From assembly GCA_013396995.1 (NCBI GenBank), contig VWZP01008566.1:62001-126000 (forward strand): DNA of 64,000 bases, in the 5' to 3' direction. The DNA is from Dicaeum eximium. Taxonomy: Eukaryota; Chordata; Aves; Passeriformes; Dicaeidae. Shown here in pieces: positions 40,445 to 53,700 of this stretch. Below the pieces are notes generated by a model. It saw only the letters and a program-made list of their open reading frames with translations, ran no database searches and was not told the DNA's origin. A program made the position numbers and the translations under genes. Numbering within the stretch: position 1 is the first letter of the stretch; each line of letters begins with the position of its first letter.

Positions 40445-40504
40445 TGGGACAGTCCTCTGGGAATCACTTATTTCCACACAAAATGGACCTTTCTTCTTGA
40501 GATG
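40361..40504 (-). CDS. PSEN1: PSEN1 first coding exon (60 nt 5' UTR plus residues 1-28)
   Basis: The acceptor is TCTCTTTCCTTTCAG, and the exon runs from 40504. The ATG at 40444 starts [15 protein letters not shown] and the exon ends THLSNT in phase 0, with donor ACC|GTATGT. Human PSEN1 begins MTELPAPL and ends this exon at HLSNT, so the match is clear. The Kozak context is weak (C at -3). Human PSEN1 can use a second donor 12 bases on to add VRSQ. Here the following bases (GTATGTAACAAACAATT) offer no such donor. Confidence 0.93.
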
Positions 40505-42589
40505 CTGAAAGGAAAGAGATGTGTAAAAAGCCTTTGTTCTTAACATTACCAGGTTTTCCCTCCCCTCCCCACTCCAATTTCTGGAGTTCACATATACCAA
40601 AGACAACCATTCTGTATCTAACCATGATACCAAACTTTATCACATATACTAAGAGAACATAATAGGGATTTCCCAGCACAAAAATAAGAGCCTCTAAGTG
40701 TTATCAAATTAGTTCATCAGCTGCAGAAATCAGTCAGCAACAAACTAATAATTTAAATGGTTCTTCATTCCTTCTTGTGCAATAAATGAGAAGCATTGCA
40801 CACTTGCTCAGAGCACAACTTCCATGTTTTATCTCAGCACAGCACAATTGCTCCAAGTTTTTCTGTTTTGGATTGCTGATAAATTTAACAGTAATTTTCA
40901 AGGATGACTGGGTTACACGTGACTATTTAAAATCTAGACATCCTCAACACTGTGATGCTGCAAGAGTGACCTAATGCTACCCAAGACAGTATTTCAGCTG
41001 AGCCTCAAGAACTAATATGCGTTCAGTTCCCTTTACGTACCAGCTACATCTACATAAACATGCCACATGTGTGTAACAGCTTTATATGTTCTACCATAAG
41101 TCAGTCAGATGATAAAATTGTCCTATGTGAACTACATGCTCCATAGCAGAAGAGGATACAGCAACATAGGGGAAAGAGTAAGTCCGACTGACCCAACTAA
41201 ATTTCAGGAAAGAACCCCATAATTTTAAGAGAAAATGAGCAGGCCTACATAAATCACAGGCTTGGTCCCATAAAAAATAAATAATGAATACACCTCAAGG
41301 CTGGAGTGCCAGTCCATTTAAAGTGGCTCTTGCTCCTACCTTGTGTAAATTCCAGGACTCATCAGAAATCTTTACAGTAATTTTATGCACTAAAATGGAA
41401 GAAAACAAATCCCGGAAAAGAAAACAAGAATATTTTTATACTGCTTTGGTATACTCAGCCAGTGTATTGAGAGAGCCTGAAAAACTCTTACAACAGGGGA
41501 CATCACAAAGCAAAGCCTCTCACTTTTGGCAACAGCAAGACAAGTGCTGCAAGACAGCATCTTACTTAGAGAGAGAACTAAGCCTATTTTCCTAAGGAGA
41601 ACAGAAGCTGTTTCTCTATTTATGAATAAATACGTATCTGACAAGTCCAGGACACAGTGCTTACTAACTTTGGCAGCTAACTTAGTGAGGAGCCAATAGG
41701 AAGCCACACCAATTTAACAAGTCTACTGGGAGCATGCAAACTGTTTGGAAAAAGAAAGTGAATGTAGTATTCACTAGAATAGCTCCCTTCCACATTTGCC
41801 ATTAAAAATAAGGCACCCCTAATTTAAACTATAATTTAAGTGTAAGATCAGATGTAAATAAATATTAATTACATTGCTCTTACTTTTAAAATTTTACTCT
41901 AATTCTTTGGTTGGGCTACAGAATAAAAACAATGTTGTTTAAGGCTGCTATTGGTAGTAATTCTCAGTGACAGGGCAACCACAGTAGAAAAAAGTTGAAA
42001 ATTTTCATCCAGATGTAGACTAACAGAATGAGATTTTTCACATAGCAGCATGTTAAAATTCTAATTAAATTACTGGAGAGAAAACGAAAATGAAACACCA
42101 ACCACAAAATCCTACTTACAGACTGGTAAAGAAAGCCAGCACAGATCTACTAAACAAAAAACCCTCAGATACTGACGAGCAGAGAGAATCAGAAGAGAGG
42201 GAGGAGTAACTGATGGAAGAGTTGCACCAAAGTTTGAATGACAGACCTCAAAATTTATGGCTTGTTAAAACAGTTTCTTCTGAAAACTCAAGAGCTCAGA
42301 AAATGGATTCAGGACATCTTCCCAAACAACTTTATTTTATATTTCTAAATAAATGCAATTTGTATTTGAAACGTAACTATGAATGGATGAAATTTATAAA
42401 TGAACTGTGCATAAAGAGACACAAACTACAACTTTGCTTGTTTTACCTGAAAAGGGACTCACCGAGACATTTTTTTTCTAATGAAGCTGTTAATGTTAAA
42501 ATAGCCTGTCTAAAAAAGTTCCTCCTTGCTTCCTTGGCTTTCCTAGGTCAGAACAACAGGAGTTACAACCGCCGCTGTCACATTTAGCC
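40505..42589. other. PSEN1: PSEN1 5' intronic region between promoter and first coding exon
   Basis: No coding sequence is supported. A possible untranslated exon could end at a donor on the minus strand near 42462-42470 (TCTCG|GTGAGT) or 42447 (TTTTCAG|GTAAAA). Mammalian PSEN1 has untranslated exons upstream of the ATG exon, but I cannot place the avian ones. Confidence 0.4.
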
Positions 42590-43400
42590 TAATAAACAGA
42601 GGTTTCGCTTCCTCGCAGCGAGAAGCAAAGCAAGTATCGATCAGCCGAAGGCGGCGCGGTTAACCCGTGTTTCCTCCCTCAAGTGAACAGCAAGAAGCAG
42701 CTGCCACGCTTTGGGGGCACCCCCGCCGCCCCTGCCCTCAGCGCTGCCTCAGGCCGGAGCAGCCTCGCCGCAGCCGAGGCACGGCGGTGCCGGCCCCTGG
42801 GAGCCTCCGCGGCGCTGAGGATGCGGCTCGGGCTCCGGCCCGCCGCCGCTCGGTGTCACCAGCTGCCCAGGCCCGGCGCTGTGGGCAGCAGGAGAACGGC
42901 AGGGACCCTCCCCGGCCCGTGGGCGTGTTGCCGCAGGGCTCGCCCAAACACCGGGCCCGGCCCGCCCCCGGTGCCGCAGCGCGCCCGGCCCCCCAGCGCC
43001 TCCCGGCTCGCCGGGCACCGCGTCCTCTCCCGCAGCGCCGGGGCTGCGCCGGCCCCCCGCCGACAGACGAACCTGCACGGCTCCCCTTCCCCGCGCTCCG
43101 CCACCGGCTCCTCGCCGTCCGCAGCCCGGCCCCGCTCGCTTCCGGCCCGCGCCCCGCCCCCGCCGCCACCTCACTTCCGACGGGCGGTGAGAGCGGCCCC
43201 GGCCCGGGGCAGCCCCCACACCGCGCCCGCCCGGGGCGGGACCTGCGGCCGGCTCCGGCAACCCCGCGCGGGGAGCGCCTCGGGAAGAACACGCCGGGAG
43301 CTCTGCTGTCAGCAAGGGCCGGGAACCGAGACACGGGTGGGAACCGAAGAGAGAGGCTGACTGGATAGCAGAGTGAACACCCGCTGCAAGTCCAGCCGCG
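42590..43400 (-). promoter_or_regulatory. PSEN1: CpG-island promoter of PSEN1
   Basis: This is the only CpG-dense block in the window. It is very GC-rich, full of CG dinucleotides and GC boxes (for example CCCCGCCCCC near 43152-43161), against an AT-rich background. It lies about 2.1 kb upstream of the PSEN1 ATG exon, where a housekeeping-type promoter is expected. The untranslated exon 1 is probably inside it; a possible minus-strand donor is CGGAA|GTGAGG near 43174. There is no TATA box. Long open frames on both strands here are an effect of GC richness. Confidence 0.8.
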
Positions 43401-46400
43401 AGGAATCGTGCAAAGGAAATGTAGCTTGACCTTTTTAACCTAGTACCAGATAAAGAGAAAGGTTTTATGAGAAAATACACTTCTTGGCTCTTCTGAATAC
43501 AAGTCATACGTGTGCCATTACTCTGTTTTAAAATGGTCCCACAAAAAAGGCTTTAAGAAAATAACTTAAAGGGATATTTGTATTTCAAAATAACAACAGT
43601 ATTAAAAGTCAACATGGTATTTTTTCAAGAAGCCTCTAAGTAGAGCTGTGACTGGTTAGTGGAAAAAACAAAAAAGTCAATTCCAAATTTGAAACCTACC
43701 TTGCTATCCATATTTGAAGTATCATCCACAATTCCTTTTCAAGTGCATAATCAACTGCGTTAGTAACATACAGCAAATGCTATGATACACATAACCAGCC
43801 TGAATATAAAAAAAATGTAAAATCTGACAGGCCATGCAATTCTGCATGTTTAAAACAATATTGTATTTCAGTATTTGACTACAGTACAGGAAAATCTATG
43901 GTGAAATTTAAGTGGGACAGAATTGTTGCACCTAAAAGGTTTAATGTAAGCATTGCAGCACAAATACTGACTTTCAATAGCTCGTAAGAATATGAAATGC
44001 ATTTAAAAGAAGCCATTTTTAGACTGAAAGTAATGTCCAACCATTAACTAAATAAAACTACTTGTAATTTTAAATGGGGAAACAACCAAATAAAAAACTC
44101 AACCAACCAAACTTGGGCATACAGCTGTACCAAACTATTTTCTATTATTAGTATCAGTTTGATCTATGATGAAATGTCTATTAAACAATACCTTTTACTG
44201 CTCACACTGCATGACTGTGTACTAATTTTTAATTCTGTACTCAATGTTCCTACACCGGATAATGTAAATAAAAAAATTGTGACTCAATTGTAATATAAAA
44301 CCCAACAGCTTGCAGTTTTCAATGTACCCACTTTCCAAAATACTATTCCTGCAAGCAGGTATCTAGCAGGTATCTGTTTAATAAGAACATGAAAGGTCTA
44401 ATTCCCTCTCAGTAATAGGAAGGCATTAGAAGATACAGGATTCAGTAAGAAGCTAAACTTGCTGTTTAGGGCCTTTCCCCTGCCCACATTTAGACCATCT
44501 AGCTAGATCATTACCTTTAGTACGGGTTCCTGCCTAAAGAGAATAAAGAAACATCCAAGATTAGGAAGACCAAATCAGCAGGTGAGCAGGTTAAATACTC
44601 TAAGAAAAAAAGACTCTCATCAACTTAAAAGATAATATAAAAATGTATAATTCTTGGTAATGGATCCTACTTGCTCCGTGTTTCCCATTTCTTTTCAGTG
44701 CATATAAATGAAGAAAAATTATACTTTGGATTTTGTACTCACATATTCCAAACACTGAACGGCAGTTACACACAGGAGAATAAGAGCATGTGTTATGTCA
44801 AGTTTTAAAGCCTTATTCCATGGTAAGGTCCAGATGAACAAGTATATTGAGTTCTGTTGTGTAAATACTGGTATTTTTTCATTACACAGTGTGTGGAACT
44901 TCTGGAGTAACTTTCCCTCACAGCAGGGGTTTTACTATGGCATGATGCACTGGGTACCTGGTGGCAACATCTGTACTTATGTATCTCATTCTGAGCATAC
45001 TCTTGATCTGTGTCTAACATAAGACAGCGTGTATTAAATCATACATCCAGATAGTGAAGTGTTATAATATTGGCAAAAAAAGGCTTTTTCTACCCGATTT
45101 TCCAAATTTATCTTGAAATAATTCTATTAGTGCACGTTGAAAGTTAGCAAACAGAAGTTACTTTCTATACTAAGAACCTCAACAGTACATGTGTTCTACT
45201 CCCCAGCATCACTGACACAAAATACAGTATCACTGAGACATCATAACAAAACTTTGAGTTAGAGGTAAAAGTAGAAGTGACTTTATACTTGCATTCTGAA
45301 AGAGGAAAAGCTGATATGCCAGACCAGAGTTCACCTAGTGAACATTGCTTTCTTCTTCCACTACCAAAAAGAACCTGAACTTCCACAAAACTGATTTTCT
45401 GATGGTATCACAATGATTCTATATACTTATTTACCTAGATATGTAACTCTCCAGCCTAAAGTTTACATGTCTTTCTCATCCAGGCACCTTCAGTCTCCTT
45501 AGGAGAGTACAACCTTATGTCCATTGCACACACAGCTTTAGTTTAGGGCAGAAATAAACTGAAGTTTTACAACTTGAGCTTTCTCTGAAGAATCTGGATG
45601 AGGATGCTGGGCAATCTGTCACACAGTGGCATTATAATGCGTTTGTCACATTTGTCTTGTAACTACTACTAATGAGAGAAAATGCCATTTACCAGGTCAA
45701 AAGGCACTCATGGAGCTCACTCTCCCTCTTCTCTGTATTTGCTACAAACAGAGCCAGCTTTGAATTTATTTAGAATTTGAGAACTTTTTGGTAAATGGTG
45801 ACGCAGAACTGTATAGGGAGAAAAGGGAAGCAATTTCTTAGGGTTGCAACCATCAAGTTGCAGAAAAAAATAGGAAGATTGCAACATGTAAGCATTCAAA
45901 CCAAAACATTCTCAGGCAAACTCAAGCACAACATGAAAGTAACATCTGAGCATGACACTTCAGGTTAAAACAGAACATTTGGTGCTGCGTAGTGTAGTAT
46001 CACAGGGATGAGAAAGAACATACTGGGATCACATATGAATTTGCAGGCGTCTAGTCACCTGATATAAGCAGGAGTAGTTTAAAAAAAAATCCCACCCCTA
46101 ATTTGGGAACACTTCATTCAGTAAGCAGTGTTAAATACAGTTGCATGCTGCATAAGACTCCAAAAGAATATCAACCCTTAAATCAAATATATACATTTTT
46201 AATATCTGAAATATTTACATGGTGGAACCTATACACGATCCCAATTGTTAAGAACAGTGTTTTTCAAGTGTCCTCTCCAGATACAAAGAACTAGTAACTC
46301 AAGGTCACAGTTATGTTTTCTGAACAGGTCAACCTGTATCCTTCAGTTAAATACAATACAGAGATACTGGAACACCTTTACTTAATTTGTTTGCTATTAA

Positions 46401-47648
46401 GAATTTTGTTTCAAAAATTAAAAATAACTTTGAGACCGTTTGCTCCCTGGAACACAGTCCTCCTGCAATCAAAACAGCTCACAGCACATTATAGATTTGA
46501 CTTCTTACCCAGGTATGAGATAAAAAAAATGCAGTTTACAGTACATGTCATCATTTATACCATATCAGTCTATTTATAAAAAAAACATACAAACAAGGCA
46601 GGAAAATATTACCCTCTTTTTGTGGACAACAGACTGCATACAGTAGAAAACAAAAGTCAGGGCTAGTTTAACAGTATGGATAAAAACAAGATTTCAGCTT
46701 TGTTTGAAAACTTATGTTTCAGTTTACATGGTTGTTTTTTTTTTAAGAGACAGTTACATCCAAACAGGGCTTTTTGTTTTGTTTCTAAATACTAAAAAAA
46801 AAAAGCTTTAAAAATAGTTTCTTTAAAAAAAAAAAGCCATCTGATTATTTTGGAGACAGAAGGGATAGTAGGTAGGGCTAGAATGAAATTGAGCAGAAGA
46901 AAAAAACAAAACCCATTAGATAGCACTTACTGAATTTAGGTCCTGCTCTTGTTTTAACTGAGCAAATAAAAAACTTCCTGTGATTTGCACTTTCTGGGAA
47001 AGAAGCAGAACATCTGCAAGAGATTAGGTTCCCAGCTTCATCAGTAATTCTTAATGGGCAACAAAGTACCAGGATTACTACTGGTTCACATTAGAAAGAG
47101 GAGTTTGAAGGAACTCCTCTTCCAGTCAGATGAAGAAATCAAATGAACACACAAAGCTGTTCTATAAAAACAGCTCAAGACGCTTATTTTTAAATTGTAT
47201 TTTGATCATTCCTTAAATAAAAAAGGGGAAATATGCTCCCAAAAAAACACTGATAAACTTGCAATAAAATCCTTTGTCTTCATCTGTAACTGATATAGTT
47301 CCACATTAAGTGCAAATGTTTTGCAAAACAGGGGATTTTTTTTCTTAATATTTACAAGAATCAGAGTAACATAACAAAATTACCAAAGAGCATGTACAGT
47401 AGCTGCAGCTTATAAAACATACCGGTAATTGTACCTCATGTATTATAAAGAGAAACAATGCAGGATTTGATAACTAATTGAGAAGGGTAAAAGGGGCCTC
47501 AGAGCAGAGGACAAAAAAATTCACATTTTCTACATAAAAAAATACAGGTCTCAAGTCTCTGAGAACAGAGAGAATTCGAAGTCTCTGAACAATGGGGGGG
47601 GAAAAAAAGCCCAAAATTGAAATGGAACCCTAGAAGCAAGGAGAGTGC
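43401..47648. other. Spacer between PSEN1 promoter and RBM25 stop, including RBM25 3' UTR
   Basis: RBM25 and PSEN1 are head-to-tail on the minus strand, with only 4.2 kb between the RBM25 stop and the PSEN1 CpG island. The right part must include the RBM25 3' UTR. Canonical minus-strand AATAAA signals occur at 47649-47654 (overlapping the stop codon) and 45765-45770. I see no other gene or recognisable transposon. Confidence 0.6.
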
Positions 47649-47649
47649 T

Positions 47650-47742
47650 TTATTTCACTAGGCCAATCTTCTTTGCTTCTGTCTCGTATATCAACAACCT
47701 CCACATTTTGACTATGAAAACTTCAGCTTCTTCATCTAGTAC
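47650..47742 (-). CDS. RBM25: RBM25 last exon: C-terminus of the PWI domain
   Basis: 93 nt. The acceptor is TTTCCTACAG. It encodes VLDEEAEVFIVKMWRLLIYE then TEAKKIGLVK and stops at TAA (47650-47652). The stop codon lies inside an AATAAA hexamer (47649-47654). Confidence 0.98.
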   Translation of the reverse strand, partial: VLDEEAEVFIVKMWRLLIYETEAKKIGLVK

Positions 47743-50700
47743 CTGTAGGAAATACACATTGTCTAGATTATTTTTTAGGTTATGCATTCCAGTTCTAAAG
47801 ACTGATTGTAGATACATCAGACAAAAACAGATAGAGCATAATACAAGTCTTTGAGAGAGGGACCAAATGAAACTGTGGCCAGTTTGTCTGTCCAGCATCA
47901 GTGACTTGACTGGGCTCTAACTGCATACTTCTATAGTGCAGCTGTTGAGCACTTAGAGGTACAAGCATCAGTGAACTAGTATCCAAAAGTGGTTTGGGAA
48001 CAGGCAGAGAAATGGCAGGCTTGGAAACAATGTAAGAACAAGACATCCACATGTGGTATTTTCCTTTAAATTAACTCCTAATCTCTGCTCATTTTCATTT
48101 GGAACTTCCTTGGATATTTGTTAAATAAACCCTCAACGGATTTCTCAATGGATAAGTTCCCTGAACCTATCTAGGCTTTTTTTGAATCTGTACAAACCTT
48201 TAGTGTCCACAGCATCTCTCCAAAGTTCCCCAGGTCATCTACTATTCACACCAAAAACAATCTACTACCTTGCACTATGCATGTGGCTCCTACCAACTTT
48301 GCCTCCAAGTTTCCTTACAGGAAGAGAGTGGACAATTAGTCTTTATTCACCTTTCAGTGTATGAAAACATGGTGGAACAGTAGCATCATTTCATACAGTT
48401 TCTCTCTTCCAACAACAGGCAAAAAAGAGCTTCTACTTTTCTACAGAAAATCACCTTTTGCTCATTAATTAGGAAAAGACCCACTAAACCACTAATAAAA
48501 ATCTATTCATAAGAACGAGAAGGAATAAAAGTTTTTACTTCTGATACAGTTGTTATTGGTGATTTTGACATCTACTCTTAGGGACAAAAATTTTTGTTCC
48601 ACATTTCTGAAAATTGAGAAATTCTGAAGAGGGGTCAGTAATTTGTACCTAGGCACTGTACCTGCAAAATAATGGCTCTGCTAGCATGATGTGCTTAATC
48701 ATATCTAATGCATGTTCTCTGTTATGGACTCTTGCTATTTTGCATAACTGACTTTTAGTTTCAGTAAAATGTAGAAGGTACATTACAGAAGTTATAGAAT
48801 TTCTGCTTACCATGGCAACATCATCCAGTATGCTTTGAGGTGAGCTGTGAGCCATAACCTGAAAGAAACACATGTTTTTAGACTGAAAACTTAGAATAAA
48901 CCCTTTACATTTTCTTGGACAAAATCCAGCTACGTCCAAGGAAATCTGAAAGCTTTGCACGTGCAAGAAGTGTTTGCAGTTCATCAGGTTCCAGTAATAG
49001 CGATGGCAAAAATTAGTATTAAACTGCATTGGAATCCATCATAGTGAACACTAGTTTATGGCAAATTACTGAGGAACAGTTCCAGGAAGCTCCAGAGATT
49101 CCCAGGTCCTGTATTTCCTGGCTATTCTTATATCTCCAATTATGTTTTCTTAATTTAAGGAAAAAGCTTCCCTTCCTTCAACAATAAGCTGCTAATGGAA
49201 GAGAAAAGCAAAATTCTCCCTGTATCACCCCTGATAACTGGATTGCTCATCTACCTGTTAAGTATTTAATTTTTTTCCCAGAACCAAACAAACTGTCTTT
49301 CAATACCATGGAGTTCGATTTACATACACCTGTATAATGTAAGCATGGCAAATATTCAACTTGTGCTTTTTGACTTTCTGCTAATCAACTGCGTCACAAA
49401 ACTCTCAGGACTAGCTCTGCCTCTCATATGGTGGCCCCAAGATAAACCAAGACAAGCCACTATACACACAAGTACAGGAGTCAGTGTTGCATTTTAAATA
49501 GGGAGCAAATATCCAACTTCACAGAGAATGCAGAAGATACGAACCTTAGAGCAAACAAAGTCAACTAGTGTGGCTTCTTCTTCACCAATATATTCTATTA
49601 TTTTCTTGTTGATCCATGGTCTAATTCGACGTTCCATTAGTGTCTGGGGAAAAAAAAAAACAAACAAAACCAAAATTAATAATTACCTTAAACTTAATTC
49701 TGTTGCAACAATTGCCCAATAGGCATCTAGAAGATTCAAACAGCTATTTACCAGAAGATACATTTTGGTATCAATGATATAACCCTTAGAGATTCGGCAT
49801 CTTCAAGTATTTCTGAGAGCCACTCAAACATGTTTTTACAGCATCTTTTTCCCTCCTTCCATGAAACTGCTTGATAATTTGTAGTGGCAATTTGACAGAG
49901 ACCAAACAAAAATAAGCAGGCATACTTCAGAATAAAGATTACGTATGAACAATAAATAGAGGACTCAAGTTTGACTACACTTGATAATGATTGCAATCCA
50001 TTGGAGTGCCAGTAACCTTGTTTTTCTGTTCAATTATAATGTTTACTTGGAAAAAATTAAGCCTCTTTAAAAATAGTTAAATGAATCAACTTACTGAATC
50101 TACAATTGACCAGTCAAGAGGATAAGCAAAGAGCTCTGGTTTTGCTGTGGGTATCTTCTCAATGAGACTCTTAATGTGCTTGCGCTTTTCTTCTGTATTG
50201 ACACTGCCTTTAATATTGCTTTTATCTTCTTCTCCATAATCCAGGGGAACAAGTTTCCTTTTCCGGGGCACATCGTCGCTGTCTTCATCATCAAATTTAT
50301 TGAAAACACTATCCACAGCAAGTTTCTTCCTTTTTACAGCATTGGGCTGATTAGGACTGTTGCAGGCACCTACAACCCAAAAGGCAGAGTAACAAATTCA
50401 CCAACTGCAACTGAAACTAGTTTGTTCTGCCCCCTTTACTTGAGGAATATTGGTTTGTATGCTACATAAGTCTGTGAATGCCTGGCACTGGCTTTTAATC
50501 TCTCAAACTCTGCTACAAAAGTAGCAAAAGAGGTAAAGATCTTTAATGGAGTTTGTTCAAGACTCTGACCCATTTGAAAAATAGGGTCTTTCTCTGCCCT
50601 GAAACCAATTAGCACTCTCTCTGAGGGAAGACCATAGTTGAGCTCCAACCTTAGCAAGGCAGAGCACAGAATGCAAGGTTACAACGCATAAGAAAAGTGT

Positions 50701-53700
50701 TCATCAGCCTAATACCATACAGTGTCTCATCATTCAAGATACAACTCAGAGTGAGCTCAAAGTGCAGCCTGGCATAACTTAATCAAAATAATAAATAATA
50801 GACACACAAACCTTCTGGAATACAAATGTTCTTAGTTCTGCTGCTCAGAACTAATTCTTTTAAAACAGCAGGAAATTGTTAAAGTACTAAGGAACTCTAG
50901 GATCAAATTTCACTCACAATTGTCATTGCGATATTCTAAAAGGAAGAAAAAAAATCTAATTTTCTTTTTCTTTGTAAGGGTCTTAAATGTAACATATACT
51001 TACACCAATGAAAAGTAGCAGTGAGTTAAAAATAAATATTTACAGATATATTAAGGTGAAAGAGCATGTGAAAATAACCAATCCCAGCTCAGAATATTCC
51101 TACAAGAATTAGCCCTTGAACATGCCTAAACTTCCCTCTTTTTTCCTCCTCAAAGTTTTGGATGAAGAGACCTTGATAAAATGTATCTTCTGAATAGGTC
51201 AACTCAAGCACAGCATCTGGATAACAACTATTTGATATAAATACATCAAACCATAGGACATATTTGGAAAACCATGTGGCTACTCAGCTTGACAATTTTT
51301 ATTTTGATCCCATATGGAAGATTGAAATAAAACATAAACTTGCCCAATTTGAGGCTCAGTCCTATTTTGGGCCGATGCTCCTCCAGTTGCTGTTGTTCAG
51401 GTGAATTTTCATGAGGGATAATAATGCCACAGGGAGATTCATCACCAGGTGTGTTAGGAGTTGCATTTCCACTAGCTGAAGAAACAGATGGAGCAGAACT
51501 GATGGGTCGTAAAGTTGGTTTAAGGCAGGGCTTTTGTTCAGGCTCCTCCTCCTCTTCCTCTGGCTCTTCTCTTTTTTCTTCTTTTTCTGTCTTGTCTTCC
51601 TCTTCCTCCTCAGATTCTGGCTCTTGTTTAATTTGTGGCTGCCTACGCCGCTCAGCCTCCTGCTCCATCTACAGTGAAACAGACAATTAGCTAAAACAGA
51701 AGCTCTCTCAAAACCAGTATTGTCTGAGAAGAATCTAAAGATCCTCCTCTTTAGAAGACTGTTAGTCAAGAAAAATACATGTAACTACTGGCATTCTTGC
51801 AACGAATACTGAGGAATTCAAATTTGTTTACAAACTCCATCAAATTTGGATGTTGATCTGGAAAGTTTTTTTATTTCCATTGTTCTTACTGCCTATCTGG
51901 ACTTCTTTGTAAGAAAAAGTGAATAGAGAAAATAGTAAATATCACATCTCCTACACAATTTTGCTCAACACAACCAGAATACAAAGGACTCATTTTCCTG
52001 TCAGACCAACACCAACTCACCCTCTGGAGCTCCGCATCTGGATCTGGATGTCCTTCAGCCAGAAGACGCTGCCTAATTTCTTCCAATTCTTCCTTTTCCC
52101 TTTTCCTATCTCGTTCATCTGCTTCCATCTCTTTCTCCCTGTCTCTTAGCCTCTTCTGAAGAGCACTACCCCTATAAAAGATACATATTTTTAATTGAGA
52201 GAAAACTTCAATGAGGGGCTTATACCACAATACAAGAAAAACTTCATACAGATATATCTCCCACTAAATGAAAATAAGATTCATAAGAGCATCTGGCATC
52301 CTCAGTTTTTGTAACAGAAAAATCTTAAGATACCAGTTCTCAACCTTACTGTACAGAATCTACCCCACCACATTAAACAGAAGTAGAGAATGTGGCTGCT
52401 GATCTCTTTAGAGAAAGAATTAAGTTTTATGGGTTTTTGGCCAGAACCACTTCTGCTAAATTAGTTTCACGCAAATGTTAAGTTAGTCCCACGCTTAAGG
52501 ATGTTCCCAATAATTTACATTAACAAGCTTGTTCTTCATATTATTTTCAGCTTCATTGCAGTGAATTATTTAGAGGCATGCTTGTTCCCTTCTTCCTGCT
52601 CCCAGCACCGTATTTTGACATTACACTGACCTCTGCCCTGCCTCACAAAAGTGAAGTGATAGCAATGAGCAGCTACTCCCAAGCATTAACCACTAGAAGT
52701 AAGGAGTTTCCCTTTTCCCTCTGTCACTTATGAAGTGACACTAAAAAAATTAGGTAATTATTGCCACATAACCTTACACTGCCACATTACCAGTCAAATA
52801 TAAACTCCGTAAGCTCCTGCCAACAAACCCCACAATGGCATTAAAATGAGCAATGGACGTTTTTTTGTTAGGAATACAAAGACATACCTGTAGTATTTTG
52901 GATCATCTCTGTCATCATCATAATCTTCTAAGAATTCTTTCAACCGTTTGGCTTCTTTTGCCTGCAATGAATTGAAACTTAAATAATGATTTCTGGTTTC
53001 CTTTCCACGAGTTCAAAATTTATTAATGTTATTAGCAAGTTAGTTGTAGATCTACTCTGCTTTAAACTAAATATACAGAGTTTTCCAAACAGAAAATTGA
53101 AAAGTTTTGGTATTGCATCCAGAGGGTCCATTGATATTGTGTCACTGATTTGCAGATATATATATACACACATACACCTGCACCCACATATATATATTTA
53201 TTTGGGTTTTTTTGTTTTGCATTACAGACAAAAAGGATCAAAAGTTCCTTTTCTCCAAATCCTTTAAGTCTGCTACTGAGCATTTTAACATGGCAGCCTA
53301 TTTTACCAGTGGTGCTTTGTTTCAAGAGCTTTTTTAAGACACTTGTGCACAGAAACAAATCTGATGGCTGCTCCTAGCACTCTCCTGTTGTGGTACTGAA
53401 ACAAACCATGTGGCACGAATATCACATAAGCCTGTACATTAATGTGCAGGCCTAACACTGTAGGGGGCAAGGAGGAAAGAGAGGAGACAATTTCTCCCCT
53501 TCTGATAAAATGAAGAGGCAAAACCCCCAGTTTTTTAAGGAGCTTCTAACCTGCATTTAAGCAATATCCTTAAAACAACTGTAATATATTACTTTGCTAA
53601 TGACTTGGAGAAACAAATTATGATTATGGATGAAACACTGTTTTCTACAACTGCCATCCATAGCCAGGATGCAGGAGGATTTGGAATGGAAAATCTCATT

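Noticed and set aside
42667..43507. Four open frames of about 200-250 codons in the CpG island, on both strands
   Set aside because: They overlap one another on both strands, are made of Pro/Ala/Arg/Gly as expected of GC-rich DNA lacking stops, and match no protein I know. The region is the PSEN1 promoter.
43689..43738. Exon-like minus-strand segment ending AGCAAG|GTAGGT, upstream of the PSEN1 CpG island
   Set aside because: The frame is closed within about 29 codons, the acceptor is poor, and it lies in the RBM25-PSEN1 spacer with no joining partner.
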